Part shown: positions 7,854 through 15,798 of the stretch, piece by piece
Numbering within the stretch: the stretch's first letter is position 1
Layout: every line of letters starts with the position of its first letter
From: an uncultured Collinsella sp.
GTDB lineage: Bacteria > Actinomycetota > Coriobacteriia > Coriobacteriales > Coriobacteriaceae
Assembly (NCBI GenBank): GCA_958445065.1
Contig: CAUCQW010000019.1
Location: forward strand, 1-48,695
Reading direction: 5' to 3'
Length of the DNA stretch: 48,695 nt
Translations under genes and position numbers: made by a program
Notes under the pieces: generated by a model
Told to the model about the DNA's origin: nothing
Seen by the model: only the letters and a program-made list of their open reading frames with translations
Databases searched by the model: none

Positions 7854-9141
7854 ACTCGACCGGGGCGTTGACCTTGTCGATGGTCCAGGCGGCTCCGAGG
7901 CCGCCGGTGGTGTTGCGGCGGATGCGCACGGTGACTTCGTGGCGCTCGCCTGCCTGCGTGTAACGCAGGGGGAAGCTTGCGCGGTTTCGCGCGGCCTCGA
8001 TGGTACCGCGCTCGCGGGCGATCCAGTAGTACTCGCCGACAATGCCGAGGGTATCGGCGCCGTAGGGGAGATAGGTCGACAGCTGGTGTAGCAATGGACC
8101 GGGGCAGAAGACCTCGGTTGCGAAATCGATGGGGAAGTCCTCGGGGATGGCGGGCGCTACGGGTGCGGGGGCCGGTACCATCGTCGGTGCGAAGGCCTGC
8201 TCATTGACGGGCGTCACCTCGATGACGGGCGCGGGTTCGGCGCCGAGTACTGATTCGGTGTCCGCTTTCGGCATCGCCGCGGAATCTGCGGGCTCGACGA
8301 TGGCGGGTGCGTCTGCGGTCGCGGTGTCGAACTCGACTTGCGGAGCGCTCTGATTCTCGACGCTCGACTTTGCCTCGATGGGCGTGGAGGCCATGGTGGT
8401 GATGCCGGCGTTGGCGTTCTCGGGGTCATAGACGACCGTGAGCGAGATGGCAGGCTGCGGTGCCTCGGGCTCCGATGCCACCTCGGTAGCGTCCTGTTCT
8501 GCGGGCTCGCAAGGCTGATCGTCCTCGGCCTCGTCGCCAAAGACATCGCTGTTTTGGAACGCAGACGTCTCGGGCTGGTCGGCGGCTTCTTCGGTTGTCG
8601 ACTTGGGAGCTTCGTTGAGCTCCGCAGTGGCTTCCTGCTCGGATATGACTTTGGGATCGGCCGTGGTGGCGATTTCGGTTTCGGCTTCTGCCGTTACCTC
8701 AATAGCGACTTCGATCTCGGGCTCGGGCTCGGGCACAGCTTCAACTACGGGCTCGGGACGCTTAACGTGCTTGGGACGCACGGCCTTGAGGTCCTTCTCA
8801 CCGCGTTTTTTCTTTTTGTAGGACTGTTTAGCGCCCTTGGCTGCCTTGGGCTTGTCCTCGCCCTTGGCAAGGGCGGCATCCCAGGCATCGTTGGCGATGA
8901 CGGTGGCATACAGGCGACCGCCCTTAAAGACGGTCAGCTTAATGCAGTCGTCGAGCTCCTCGAGCAGCTCGCGCGTGGACTCAAAGCCGAGGTCATAAGC
9001 GGCCATGTCACCAGCGGCGAGTGCCTCCTCGACCTGCGTCATAAACGTTTGCTTGCCGCATCCGATTGCATCGCGCAGCAGGCGATACAGATAGATGTGG
9101 TTGCCCAGCGAAAGCGTGGGCCTAACTATTGTCTTGCTCAT
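7852..9141 (-). CDS. Unrecognised protein with acidic Pro/Glu-rich central region
   Basis: Start at the ATG at 9141, preceded by AGAGGAG; 429 residues. Residues 1 to about 90 are compact and look like a winged-helix or LOTUS-type fold (RLLRDAIGCGKQTFMTQVEE, then DLGFESTRELLEELDDCIKL, then FKGGRLYATV). A Lys-rich stretch (about 95-130) is followed by about 190 residues of acidic, Pro/Glu/Ala-rich low-complexity linker. The last 90 residues (LHQLSTYLPYGADTLGIVGE ... GLGAAWTIDKV) form a second compact domain. The order basic patch, disordered acidic linker, C-terminal domain suggests a nucleic-acid- or envelope-associated adaptor, but no function is assigned. No signal peptide or membrane segment. 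Confidence 0.72.
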   Translation of the reverse strand: MSKTIVRPTLSLGNHIYLYRLLRDAIGCGKQTFMTQVEEALAAGDMAAYDLGFESTRELLEELDDCIKLTVFKGGRLYATVIANDAWDAALAKGEDKPKAAKGAKQSYKKKKRGEKDLKAVRPKHVKRPEPVVEAVPEPEPEIEVAIEVTAEAETEIATTADPKVISEQEATAELNEAPKSTTEEAADQPETSAFQNSDVFGDEAEDDQPCEPAEQDATEVASEPEAPQPAISLTVVYDPENANAGITTMASTPIEAKSSVENQSAPQVEFDTATADAPAIVEPADSAAMPKADTESVLGAEPAPVIEVTPVNEQAFAPTMVPAPAPVAPAIPEDFPIDFATEVFCPGPLLHQLSTYLPYGADTLGIVGEYYWIARERGTIEAARNRASFPLRYTQAGERHEVTVRIRRNTTGGLGAAWTIDKVNAPVE

Positions 9142-9212
9142 GGCAAATCTCCTCTTTACACACCAAAGCATCTTACCATCGCACGGGGCGTGCCGCCTCG
9201 GCGCCCAAGGCA

Positions 9213-9246
9213 AACGGGCGCGAACCGCTTTCGATTCGCGCCCGTT
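9213..9246 (-). terminator. Hairpin terminator after the 9281-10234 gene
   Basis: AACGGGCGCGAA (9213-9224) and TTCGCGCCCGTT (9235-9246) make a perfect 12-bp stem with a 10-base loop. It lies 35 bases downstream of the minus-strand stop at 9281. The T tract is short, so termination strength is uncertain. Confidence 0.6.
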
Positions 9247-9280
9247 GTACAGGTCGGTTATCTATGAGAGACAAATGTGC

Positions 9281-10234
9281 TTAGTTGCCCGATGCCGTGC
9301 CTTGGCTCGAGTTGTCAGATGCCGTGCCGGAAGCGGTTCCGCTCGAGCTGTTGGTGTTGCTACTGTCTGCTGCGCCCGTTCCCGACGTGGTGTCGCTCGT
9401 TTGGTCGCCCGTGTTCGGCTGTGAACCGTCAGTCGTTTGGCTTGAGTCGGTCGTGCCGGACGGCGTGCCACTGTTGGCCGTAGAGGAATCGGTGCCCTGC
9501 GATTGGTTTTGGGTGTTCGAGGACGAATCGGCAGAGGTAGAACTGTCTTGCGTGCCGTCCGCCTGTGCCTGCTGATCCTGCGACTGGGTGTTGCCATTTG
9601 CATCGCTCTCGGTCGTGCGCGACGAAAGGATTGGCTCGGGGCGCTCGCCCAGACCCTCACCGGCGGTGGTTATAAGGATGGCGCCGGCGCAGGCGATGAC
9701 CGCGACGATGGCGATGGCGATCGAGAAGACGATGACCTTCTTTTGCGTCTGGCTGCGCTCTGCCGCCGCCTTGGCGCGCAGACTGTCGGGAGCGACGCGC
9801 GCCGTGGTCGCGCGCCCCGCAATCTGGCGCATCTCCTGCGTAGTCGCGGCGCCGCCCAGGTGCTCCTCGGCATCAAGCTCAACGGGTTCATAGGCGCCGG
9901 CAGGGTAGTCGTCGGCGGTGTGTGTACCTTTGAGGGCTTCGGCGCTGGCAGAGATAAAGTGGCGGTAGACCTGCGAAGACACAACGGTGATGACCGAGCT
10001 CACGGCGGCGCCGATTACCGATCCGGCGATACCGATCTTGGAGGCAAGCGCGACGCTCGTGGCGGCGGCTGCGGCGCCGGCAATGATCTGAGGAATGGAA
10101 ATGTCGTCGAACAGGCCCTTTTTGGGCGCGATGGCCATGGTCTGTCCGATGGAGTGGTTCTCGTGCACGCCGTTGTTGAGCGATGCCGGCGTCATAACGC
10201 GCGTGCGCGGCGCGTCAGTGTACTTGGTTGTCAT
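9281..10234 (-). CDS. Membrane protein with long Ser/Thr/Gln-rich tail, function unknown
   Basis: Start at the ATG at 10234 (MTTKYTDAP) behind GGGAGGA; 317 residues. A glycine/alanine-rich hydrophobic hairpin (QIIAGAAAAATSVALASKIG and following, about residues 48-85) is followed by a polar region and a strong membrane helix (KKVIVFSIAIAIVAVIACAG, about 168-195). From about residue 205 to the end the protein is almost entirely Ser, Thr, Gln, Asn, Gly and Asp, as in extracellular stalk or mucin-like regions. No LPXTG motif is present. The same orientation as the 7852-9141 gene suggests linkage, but a hairpin separates them. Not recognised. Confidence 0.7.
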   Translation of the reverse strand: MTTKYTDAPRTRVMTPASLNNGVHENHSIGQTMAIAPKKGLFDDISIPQIIAGAAAAATSVALASKIGIAGSVIGAAVSSVITVVSSQVYRHFISASAEALKGTHTADDYPAGAYEPVELDAEEHLGGAATTQEMRQIAGRATTARVAPDSLRAKAAAERSQTQKKVIVFSIAIAIVAVIACAGAILITTAGEGLGERPEPILSSRTTESDANGNTQSQDQQAQADGTQDSSTSADSSSNTQNQSQGTDSSTANSGTPSGTTDSSQTTDGSQPNTGDQTSDTTSGTGAADSSNTNSSSGTASGTASDNSSQGTASGN

Positions 10235-10409
10235 ACGGGGTCCTCCCGGTGTAAATCTGCTTCGTTTCGTGTAGCCATCAGGGTACCCACCAGATGTGAA
10301 TCGTGCGTGACGTTTAACAGATACCATCAACTCATCAAGGGGGGCTTGCTGTCTTTGGCGAAATAGCTTGATGCTAAACTGGACTTACGATTGCGAGGTG
10401 GTTTACGTG

Positions 10410-10670
10410 ATGTACCCGTATATGACATTCGAAGACGGTACCGAGGTCATTCATTCTGACCTGATTACAGATGTCGATGTCGAAAAGGTTATCGTGCATT
10501 TTGAACGACCGACGGCAGAGGGCTTCGACTCCGCTCGTTGTGAGTTGCCTTCCTGTTCGTGGACTGACTGGGAAGGGCATTTTACTCAGAGTGAAAAACG
10601 AGCTTTCGAAGAGTGTTTGAGCAAATTATTTAGATTAGTTCGAATAAAGAAGCTGAATGCGATGACCTAA
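10410..10670 (+). CDS. Small conserved-looking hypothetical protein
   Basis: The ATG at 10410 has GAGGTGG eight bases upstream; an ATG at 10371 in the same frame has no ribosome binding site. The 86-residue product begins MYPYMTFEDGTEVIHSDLIT and contains VEKVIVHFERPTAEGFDSARCE. It is acidic, soluble, and has no signal peptide. I recognise no named domain, although the pattern (a short beta-rich domain with an HFERPTxxGFDSARxELP motif) looks like a conserved family. It opens a lower-GC stretch continuing through the DUF2087 and MFS genes, so it may have been acquired with them. Confidence 0.6.
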   Translation: MYPYMTFEDGTEVIHSDLITDVDVEKVIVHFERPTAEGFDSARCELPSCSWTDWEGHFTQSEKRAFEECLSKLFRLVRIKKLNAMT

Positions 10671-10717
10671 AGCGTATGCATTTTTAGTATTAGATGCGTA
10701 TGAAATGGAGGATGTGA

Positions 10718-10999
10718 ATGGATGAGCTAATAGACTTTAAAAAACGATTTCTCAAGAATGGCGAGCTGGTTTCAATTCCAAAAAAGGAAAGCTATAAAAG
10801 AATCATGCTGCTATGGGCCGTCTCTTTCTTTGAATTAAATACAAGTTATACGGAGCTTCAGGTTAATCGTGTGCTTTCACAGCTCTATCCTGATTATGCC
10901 GTGTTGAGGCGGTATTTGGTTGATTATGGATTCCTATTAAGGGATGAACGAGGCCTGAAATACGAGGTTAATCGTGATGTTCACGGTATTGAGAGCTAG
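10718..10999 (+). CDS. DUF2087 domain protein
   Basis: 93 residues starting at an ATG behind GGAGG. It fits DUF2087: FLKNGELVSIPKKESYKRIM, a central helix, YTELQVNRVLSQLYPDYAVL and RRYLVDYGFLLRDERGLKYEV. DUF2087 domains resemble small winged helices and are frequently found in, or beside, ArsR-type regulators, so it may bind DNA. Its last 23 bases overlap the start of the MFS gene in another frame, so the two are co-translated. Composition is AT-rich relative to the window. Confidence 0.82.
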   Translation: MDELIDFKKRFLKNGELVSIPKKESYKRIMLLWAVSFFELNTSYTELQVNRVLSQLYPDYAVLRRYLVDYGFLLRDERGLKYEVNRDVHGIES

Positions 11000-12161
11000 C
11001 CGTCCGGTTCGGGTCCTATATATTGCTAGAGGGATAAGCGAAATAGGCAATTGGTGTGCGAATATTGCTTTGCCAATGCTGATTTACGAGGTAACTCACG
11101 ATGTTTCTGCAACTGCTTTGATGGTCTGCTGCAGATTTGCCCCCTCTCTGTTTTCAGTTGCGCTCGCGCAGCTGCCTCAGAAGATGGGTATCGGGACACT
11201 GCAGGCCATGAGATTGGCAGACTTAATTCGCGCGGGATTATTCATTTGCTATATTTTTGTTGATAGTAAATGGAGTATGTTTGCTATTACGTGCGCGGTA
11301 TCGCTTTGCCGAACGGTTGAAATGCCCTGCTTTTACTCGTTGTTAAGAGCCAATACGAATAGTATCAATCGCGACGTAATTAATAATTCGTTTGGGTTTC
11401 TGCAGAATTTGATGATGGTTCTGGGGCCAGTTGCCGGCGGTTTTGTTGTCGCTCAATTTGGGGCGGAGGCTGTTCTTGCATTAGACGCGCTATCTTTTGC
11501 CGCGTCGTTCTGGTTGCTGCGAGATGTTCCGTCGGTTATCGAGGTTAATGATAAAGAGGGGATAAGCAAAAATGAAAAATACAGGACTGAATTTAGTGAT
11601 CTTAGCGCGAAGCACTTGGCAATTGGTTTCCTATTAATCGATATTTCTAGTGGCGTGGCATTCGGCTCTCTGAATTCTCTTTTGCCAGCTATAGCGCAAT
11701 TGCAATTTGACTCGTCATCGATACAATACGGATTCCTTCAGAGCAGTCTTACAATCGGACTGTTGTTCGGAAATACAATATATGGTCGTTTAATCAGTGG
11801 TTCCGATTGCGTTAAATCATATTGTTTTGTGACGTATCTTGCGCTCGGTGCGTATCTGGCGTTTGGCTATCGCTATGCGTCTGGGATATCGTTTATTTTC
11901 CTTTTTATCGTCGGTGCCGGAAACGCCATTCAAGATGTGCTTCTCATAACATCGCTGCAGGATTTGGCGAGAGACGGATCTGAATCGATAGGCCTGTTTT
12001 CAATTAGGGAGTCTTTGCAATCGGTTGCTGTTGTTATTTCAACACTCCTTGTTTCGCTGTTCACGAGCATCGCGATGTTCTCAATTCTCGTTACAGGACT
12101 TGGTGTATTTTCAATTATGATGGTAGTTGTGTTTCAATTGAATTATTTGCGAAAGATGTGA
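10977..12161 (+). CDS. MFS transporter (MFS_3 / macrolide-efflux-like)
   Basis: The ATG at 10977 has GAGG nine bases upstream and is preceded by an in-frame GTG at 10974; 394 residues, about 12 hydrophobic helices. ARGISEIGNWCANIALPMLI in helix 1, RLADLIRAGLFICYIF and the loop RANTNSINRDVINNSFGFLQ resemble the drug-efflux-like MFS_3 group (MefA/EntS type). The substrate is not evident. It overlaps the DUF2087 gene, which could be its regulator. The whole pair is AT-rich compared with nadE next door, a sign of horizontal acquisition. The stop codon lies within the first copy of a 19-bp tandem duplication. Confidence 0.85.
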   Translation: MFTVLRASRPVRVLYIARGISEIGNWCANIALPMLIYEVTHDVSATALMVCCRFAPSLFSVALAQLPQKMGIGTLQAMRLADLIRAGLFICYIFVDSKWSMFAITCAVSLCRTVEMPCFYSLLRANTNSINRDVINNSFGFLQNLMMVLGPVAGGFVVAQFGAEAVLALDALSFAASFWLLRDVPSVIEVNDKEGISKNEKYRTEFSDLSAKHLAIGFLLIDISSGVAFGSLNSLLPAIAQLQFDSSSIQYGFLQSSLTIGLLFGNTIYGRLISGSDCVKSYCFVTYLALGAYLAFGYRYASGISFIFLFIVGAGNAIQDVLLITSLQDLARDGSESIGLFSIRESLQSVAVVISTLLVSLFTSIAMFSILVTGLGVFSIMMVVVFQLNYLRKM

Positions 12162-12191
12162 CGTTGATATGCAGATGTGACGTTGATATGC
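12154..12191 (+). repeat. 19-bp perfect tandem duplication spanning the MFS stop codon
   Basis: AGATGTGACGTTGATATGC occurs at 12154-12172 and again immediately at 12173-12191. The first copy contains the MFS stop codon TGA (12159-12161). It looks like a recent slippage or insertion-repair duplication. Confidence 0.95.
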
Positions 12192-12227
12192 CTTAATTTT
12201 GAAATACATGCTCTTAGCACAGGTTGG

Positions 12228-12254
12228 CCTCTCAGTAAACTGGGAGGTTGCTTT
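12228..12254 (+). terminator. Probable terminator after the MFS gene
   Basis: CCTCTCAG (12228-12235) and CTGGGAGG (12240-12247) form an 8-bp stem (one G-T pair) with a TAAA loop, followed by TTGCTTT. Moderately convincing. Confidence 0.5.
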
Positions 12255-12314
12255 GGCTAGTTAGAGATATGTGAACGTCCGTTAGACTGAATCTCAGGGT
12301 AGAAGGGGCCTCCA

Positions 12315-14315
12315 GTGTCCAGATCAACAAAGCAATGCTGCGTTTCGGCTAATAAGAACGATGGCTTTTTGCGTGTGGCGGCGGCGTCGCCGCGGATTCG
12401 CGTGGCCGATGTCGAGGGCAATGCCGAGGTTGCGCTGGCGGCCGTTCGCGAGGCTGCCGAGCGCGGCGTTCGTGCTCTGGTTTTGCCCGAGCTTAATCTG
12501 ACTGGCTATACCGCGGCCGATCTGTTCCATAACCGCACATTACTGCATGCCTGCGAGACCGCACTGGCACATATTCTCGATGAAACCCGCGGGCTGCCGA
12601 TTGTCTTTACCATCGGTCTTCCCGTTGCAGTTGCCGAGAGTATCTACAACTGCGCCGCCGTGTGCTGCGCGGGCGAGCTTTTGGGCCTCACGGCCAAAAA
12701 GTATCTGCCCAATTACGGTGAGTTTTATGAGCGCCGCTGGTTTGCTCCGGCGCCCGTAGATTCTGTGTGGGTCGAGTTTGCCGGTCAGGGTCCGGTTCCG
12801 CTGGGTTCGGGGCCTGTCTACCGCTGCTGTGATGAAGGTGCCGAGGATATGGTGCTGGGCGTTGAGGTCTGCGAGGACCTGTGGGTGCCGGCGCCCCCTT
12901 CGACCGAGATGGCGCTTGCCGGTGCGACGGTGATCCTCAATCCGTCGGCTTCGGACGAGATTATCGGTAAGGCGGATTACCGACGCAGCCTCATATCCAA
13001 CCAGAGCGCGCGCCTGTACTGCGCCTATGCCTATGCGGACGCGAGTGAGGGCGAGTCCACGACCGATATGGTCTTTGCGGGCGAGAACCTCGTCTACGAA
13101 AACGGCTCCAAGCTCGCCGCGACCAAACTGCTTACCTGCGATATGGCCATCGCCGACGTTGACCTTGACCGCCTGGTTGCCGAGCGCCGTCGCTCGACGA
13201 CGTGGGCGCGCGCGGACGATGCGCCGGAGGCCACGACCGTTGAGTTTTCGTTTGAGGGCGTGCTGGCCAAAGAGCCTGTTCTGCGCGATGCCTGCGATAT
13301 CGACCGCGTTTTCCCTCGCGCGCCTTTTGTGCCGGCCGACCACGGCGACCTGGCCGAGCGCTGCGAGACCATCCTCGACCTGCAGACTGCCGGCCTCAAG
13401 ACCCGCCTTGCCCATACGGGTACCAAGGCTGCAGTCATCGGTCTTTCGGGCGGCCTGGACTCCACGCTGGCACTGCTTGTAGCCGTGCGTGCCTTCGATG
13501 CACTGGGGCTGCCGCGCACGGGCATCACGGCAGTCTCCATGCCCGGCTTTGGCACGACGCACCGCACTAAGTCGAATGCCGAGTCGCTCGCCCGCGACTT
13601 GGGTGTGAGCTTCCGCGAGGTTTCGATCCACGCGGCTGTGGAGCAGCACTTCAAGGACATTGAGCACGATCCGGCCGTGCAGGACGTAACCTACGAGAAC
13701 AGCCAGGCGCGCGAACGTACGCAGATTCTGATGGACCTGGCCAACCAGGCTGGCGGTTTTGTCATTGGCACGGGCGACCTGTCGGAGCTGGCGCTCGGCT
13801 GGGCTACCTATAACGGCGACCACATGAGCATGTACGCCGTCAACGCGAGCGTGCCCAAGACGCTTGTGCGCCATCTGGTGCGCTATGCCGCCGATGTCTT
13901 TGGCGGGCGCATTGCCGAGGTCTTGCTCGATATCCTCGATACGCCGGTGTCCCCCGAGCTTCTGCCGCCCACGGGCGACGGCGAGATTGCGCAGAAGACC
14001 GAGGATTTGGTGGGCCCATACGAGTTGCACGACTACTTCCTCTACTACCTGCTGCGTTTTGGCTTTGAGCCGGCCAAGATCTACCGCATGGCGCTCAAGA
14101 GCTTTGAGGGCGTCTACGATGTCAAGACCGTCCACACATGGCTACGTACGTTCTACCGTCGCTTCTTTGCCCAGCAGTTTAAGCGCAGCTGCCTGCCCGA
14201 TGGTCCCAAGGTGGGTTCGGTGACGCTCAGCCCGCGCGGCGATTGGCGTATGCCGAGTGACGCAAGCTCACGTCTGTGGCTCGCGCAGATCGACGCCCTC
14301 AATCCAATTGACTAA
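12315..14315 (+). CDS. nadE: Glutamine-dependent NAD(+) synthetase
   Basis: 666 residues, the length of the long two-domain NadE. The N-terminal nitrilase-fold glutaminase has the triad glutamate in LVLPELNLTGY, lysine in GLTAKKYLPNYGEFYERR and cysteine in LGVEVCEDLWVP. The C-terminal synthetase has the ATP-pyrophosphatase P-loop VIGLSGGLDST and GTGDLSELALGWATYNGDH. It converts deamido-NAD to NAD with ammonia channelled from glutamine. Start is the GTG at 12315 with AAGGGG upstream; no ATG alternative exists nearby in frame. It appears to be transcribed alone. Confidence 0.93.
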   Translation: MSRSTKQCCVSANKNDGFLRVAAASPRIRVADVEGNAEVALAAVREAAERGVRALVLPELNLTGYTAADLFHNRTLLHACETALAHILDETRGLPIVFTIGLPVAVAESIYNCAAVCCAGELLGLTAKKYLPNYGEFYERRWFAPAPVDSVWVEFAGQGPVPLGSGPVYRCCDEGAEDMVLGVEVCEDLWVPAPPSTEMALAGATVILNPSASDEIIGKADYRRSLISNQSARLYCAYAYADASEGESTTDMVFAGENLVYENGSKLAATKLLTCDMAIADVDLDRLVAERRRSTTWARADDAPEATTVEFSFEGVLAKEPVLRDACDIDRVFPRAPFVPADHGDLAERCETILDLQTAGLKTRLAHTGTKAAVIGLSGGLDSTLALLVAVRAFDALGLPRTGITAVSMPGFGTTHRTKSNAESLARDLGVSFREVSIHAAVEQHFKDIEHDPAVQDVTYENSQARERTQILMDLANQAGGFVIGTGDLSELALGWATYNGDHMSMYAVNASVPKTLVRHLVRYAADVFGGRIAEVLLDILDTPVSPELLPPTGDGEIAQKTEDLVGPYELHDYFLYYLLRFGFEPAKIYRMALKSFEGVYDVKTVHTWLRTFYRRFFAQQFKRSCLPDGPKVGSVTLSPRGDWRMPSDASSRLWLAQIDALNPID

Positions 14316-14383
14316 GGTTGGCTAAATTGAACCAATACGGGGGTTGCAAGCGTTACACTTTTGCAATCTGATGGCCCGTATCG

Positions 14384-14415
14384 CGCGGCGCTCTTGTCGG
14401 AGCGCCGCGTTTTTT
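14384..14415 (+). terminator. Strong terminator between nadE and the aminotransferase gene
   Basis: CGCGGCGCTC (14384-14393) pairs with GAGCGCCGCG (14400-14409), then six T residues. It ends about 18 bases before the aminotransferase start, so it either ends nadE transcripts or lies in the aminotransferase leader. Confidence 0.85.
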
Positions 14416-14433
14416 ATATCGAAAGGTGGCACC

Positions 14434-15597
14434 ATGCAGGCATCGCAGCGTCTCGACCGCTTTGGCGCGGAGGTCTTCGCCTCGCTCAACAACAAGCTTC
14501 TCGCGCTGAAGGCTCAGGGCAAGACCATTTACAACATGAGCGTGGGCACGCCCGACTTTAAGCCGTACGACCATGTGGTCGAGGCGCTCACGCAGGCAGC
14601 CCAAGATCCCGAGATGTGGAAGTATGCCCTGCGCGACCTGCCCGAACTCAAGCAGGCCGTGTGCGATTACTATGAGCGTCGCTTTGGCGTTTCGGGCATT
14701 ACGCCGTCTATGGTGCAGTCGTGCAACGGCACGCAGGAGGGGGTGGGCCATTTGGGCCTTGCCCTGCTCGATCCGGGTGACACCATTTTGGTTCCCGATC
14801 CGTGCTACCCGGTCTTTGAGGCAGGTGCCAAGATCGCCGATGCCAAGCTCGAATACTATCCGCTGGTTGCCGAGCACAATTACCTGCCCTATGTGGCGGG
14901 TATCGATCCCGAGGTTGCCGATCGTGCCAAGTACATGATCGTGTCGCTGCCCGCGAACCCGGTCGGCTCGGTGGGCACGCCCGAGGTCTACGAGGAGATT
15001 ATCGCCTTTGCCCGCGAGCATGATCTGTTGATCGTCCATGATAACGCGTACTCCGACATCGTGTTTGACGGCGAGCCCGGCGGCAGCTTCTTGCAGTATC
15101 CCGGCGCGCTCGAGGTGGGCGTTGAGTTCTTCTCGCTCTCCAAGTCGTTTAACGTCACCGGTGCCCGCATTGGCTTTTTGGTCGGTCGCGAGGATGTGGT
15201 CTCTGCCTTTGCCAAGCTGCGCGGCCAGATCGACTTTGGTATGTTCTTCCCGATTCAGAAGGCCGCCATCGCGTGCCTGAACGGTCCGCGCGATGAGGTC
15301 GAGGCGCAGCGTCTGAAGTACCAGGAACGCCGCGATGCCCTGTGCGACGGTCTTGAGGGCCTGGGCTGGGAGCGTCCCAACGCGCATGGCTCTATGTTTG
15401 TGTGGGCCAAGCTTCCCGGTGGTCGCACCGATTCCATGGCGTTTTGCGAGGAGCTCATGGAGAAGGCCGGCGTTGTGGTGACGCCGGGCGCGAGCTTTGG
15501 CCCTTCGGGCGAGGGGCACGTGCGCATGGCGCTGGTCCTGCCGCCCGATCAGATCGCTTTGGCTGTCGAGGCCATTCGCGAGGCGGGCCTGTATTAG
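14434..15597 (+). CDS. PLP-dependent class I/II aminotransferase (candidate N-acetyl-DAP aminotransferase)
   Basis: Start at the ATG at 14434 behind AAAGGTGG; 387 residues. Fold type I motifs are present: MSVGTPDFKPY, SCNGTQEGVGHL, LVPDPCYPVFEAG, VSLPANPVGSV, IVHDNAYSDIVFDG, and the Schiff-base lysine in FFSLSKSFNVTGARIGF. The YPVFEAG and PANPVGS patterns resemble the DapL/DapC-like and Bacillus PatA-like groups. Because dapH (acetyl route) lies 4 kb downstream, N-acetyl-LL-diaminopimelate aminotransferase is a reasonable guess, but LL-DAP aminotransferase or a general aspartate-type enzyme cannot be excluded. It is preceded by a strong hairpin and not obviously in an operon. Confidence 0.82.
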   Translation: MQASQRLDRFGAEVFASLNNKLLALKAQGKTIYNMSVGTPDFKPYDHVVEALTQAAQDPEMWKYALRDLPELKQAVCDYYERRFGVSGITPSMVQSCNGTQEGVGHLGLALLDPGDTILVPDPCYPVFEAGAKIADAKLEYYPLVAEHNYLPYVAGIDPEVADRAKYMIVSLPANPVGSVGTPEVYEEIIAFAREHDLLIVHDNAYSDIVFDGEPGGSFLQYPGALEVGVEFFSLSKSFNVTGARIGFLVGREDVVSAFAKLRGQIDFGMFFPIQKAAIACLNGPRDEVEAQRLKYQERRDALCDGLEGLGWERPNAHGSMFVWAKLPGGRTDSMAFCEELMEKAGVVVTPGASFGPSGEGHVRMALVLPPDQIALAVEAIREAGLY

Positions 15598-15637
15598 AAA
15601 CCTATTTCGACTCGTCAATAGCTCGAAACCGATTTCG
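15597..15637 (+). promoter_or_regulatory. Two copies of a GAAACC-KATTTC palindrome
   Basis: GAAACCTATTTC (15597-15608) and GAAACCGATTTC (15625-15636) have the same GAAA...TTTC inverted structure and lie 28 bp apart centre to centre. They fall in the 200-base gap in front of ldh. They are candidate operator sites; the regulator is unknown. Confidence 0.4.
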
Positions 15638-15741
15638 TGCAGTTATTTTACGAATTCTGCAAACAATTTCGGTAAACGGTCGATTTTTGGCTGCGAATAG
15701 GAGCATAATCAAAGTCCCGATTGGATGTATTGGGATTACGG

Positions 15742-15775
15742 CAAGCCGCTCGGGTCGTTCCCGGGCGGCTTGTTT
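15742..15775 (+). other. Stable hairpin immediately in front of the ldh ribosome binding site
   Basis: Positions 15742-15754 and 15760-15772 form a 13-bp stem (outer part CAAGCCGC / GCGGCTTG, one T-G pair) with a five-base loop and a TTT tail. It lies 27 bases before the ldh start, downstream of a possible -10 (CATAAT near 15709). It could be an attenuator or a 5' stabilising hairpin. Confidence 0.6.
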
Positions 15776-15798
15776 GTGGAGAGAGATGGGAGTTTCTA

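Noticed and set aside
12540..14135. 531-codon open frame on the minus strand opposite nadE
   Set aside because: Antisense shadow of nadE with no family resemblance and no ribosome binding site.
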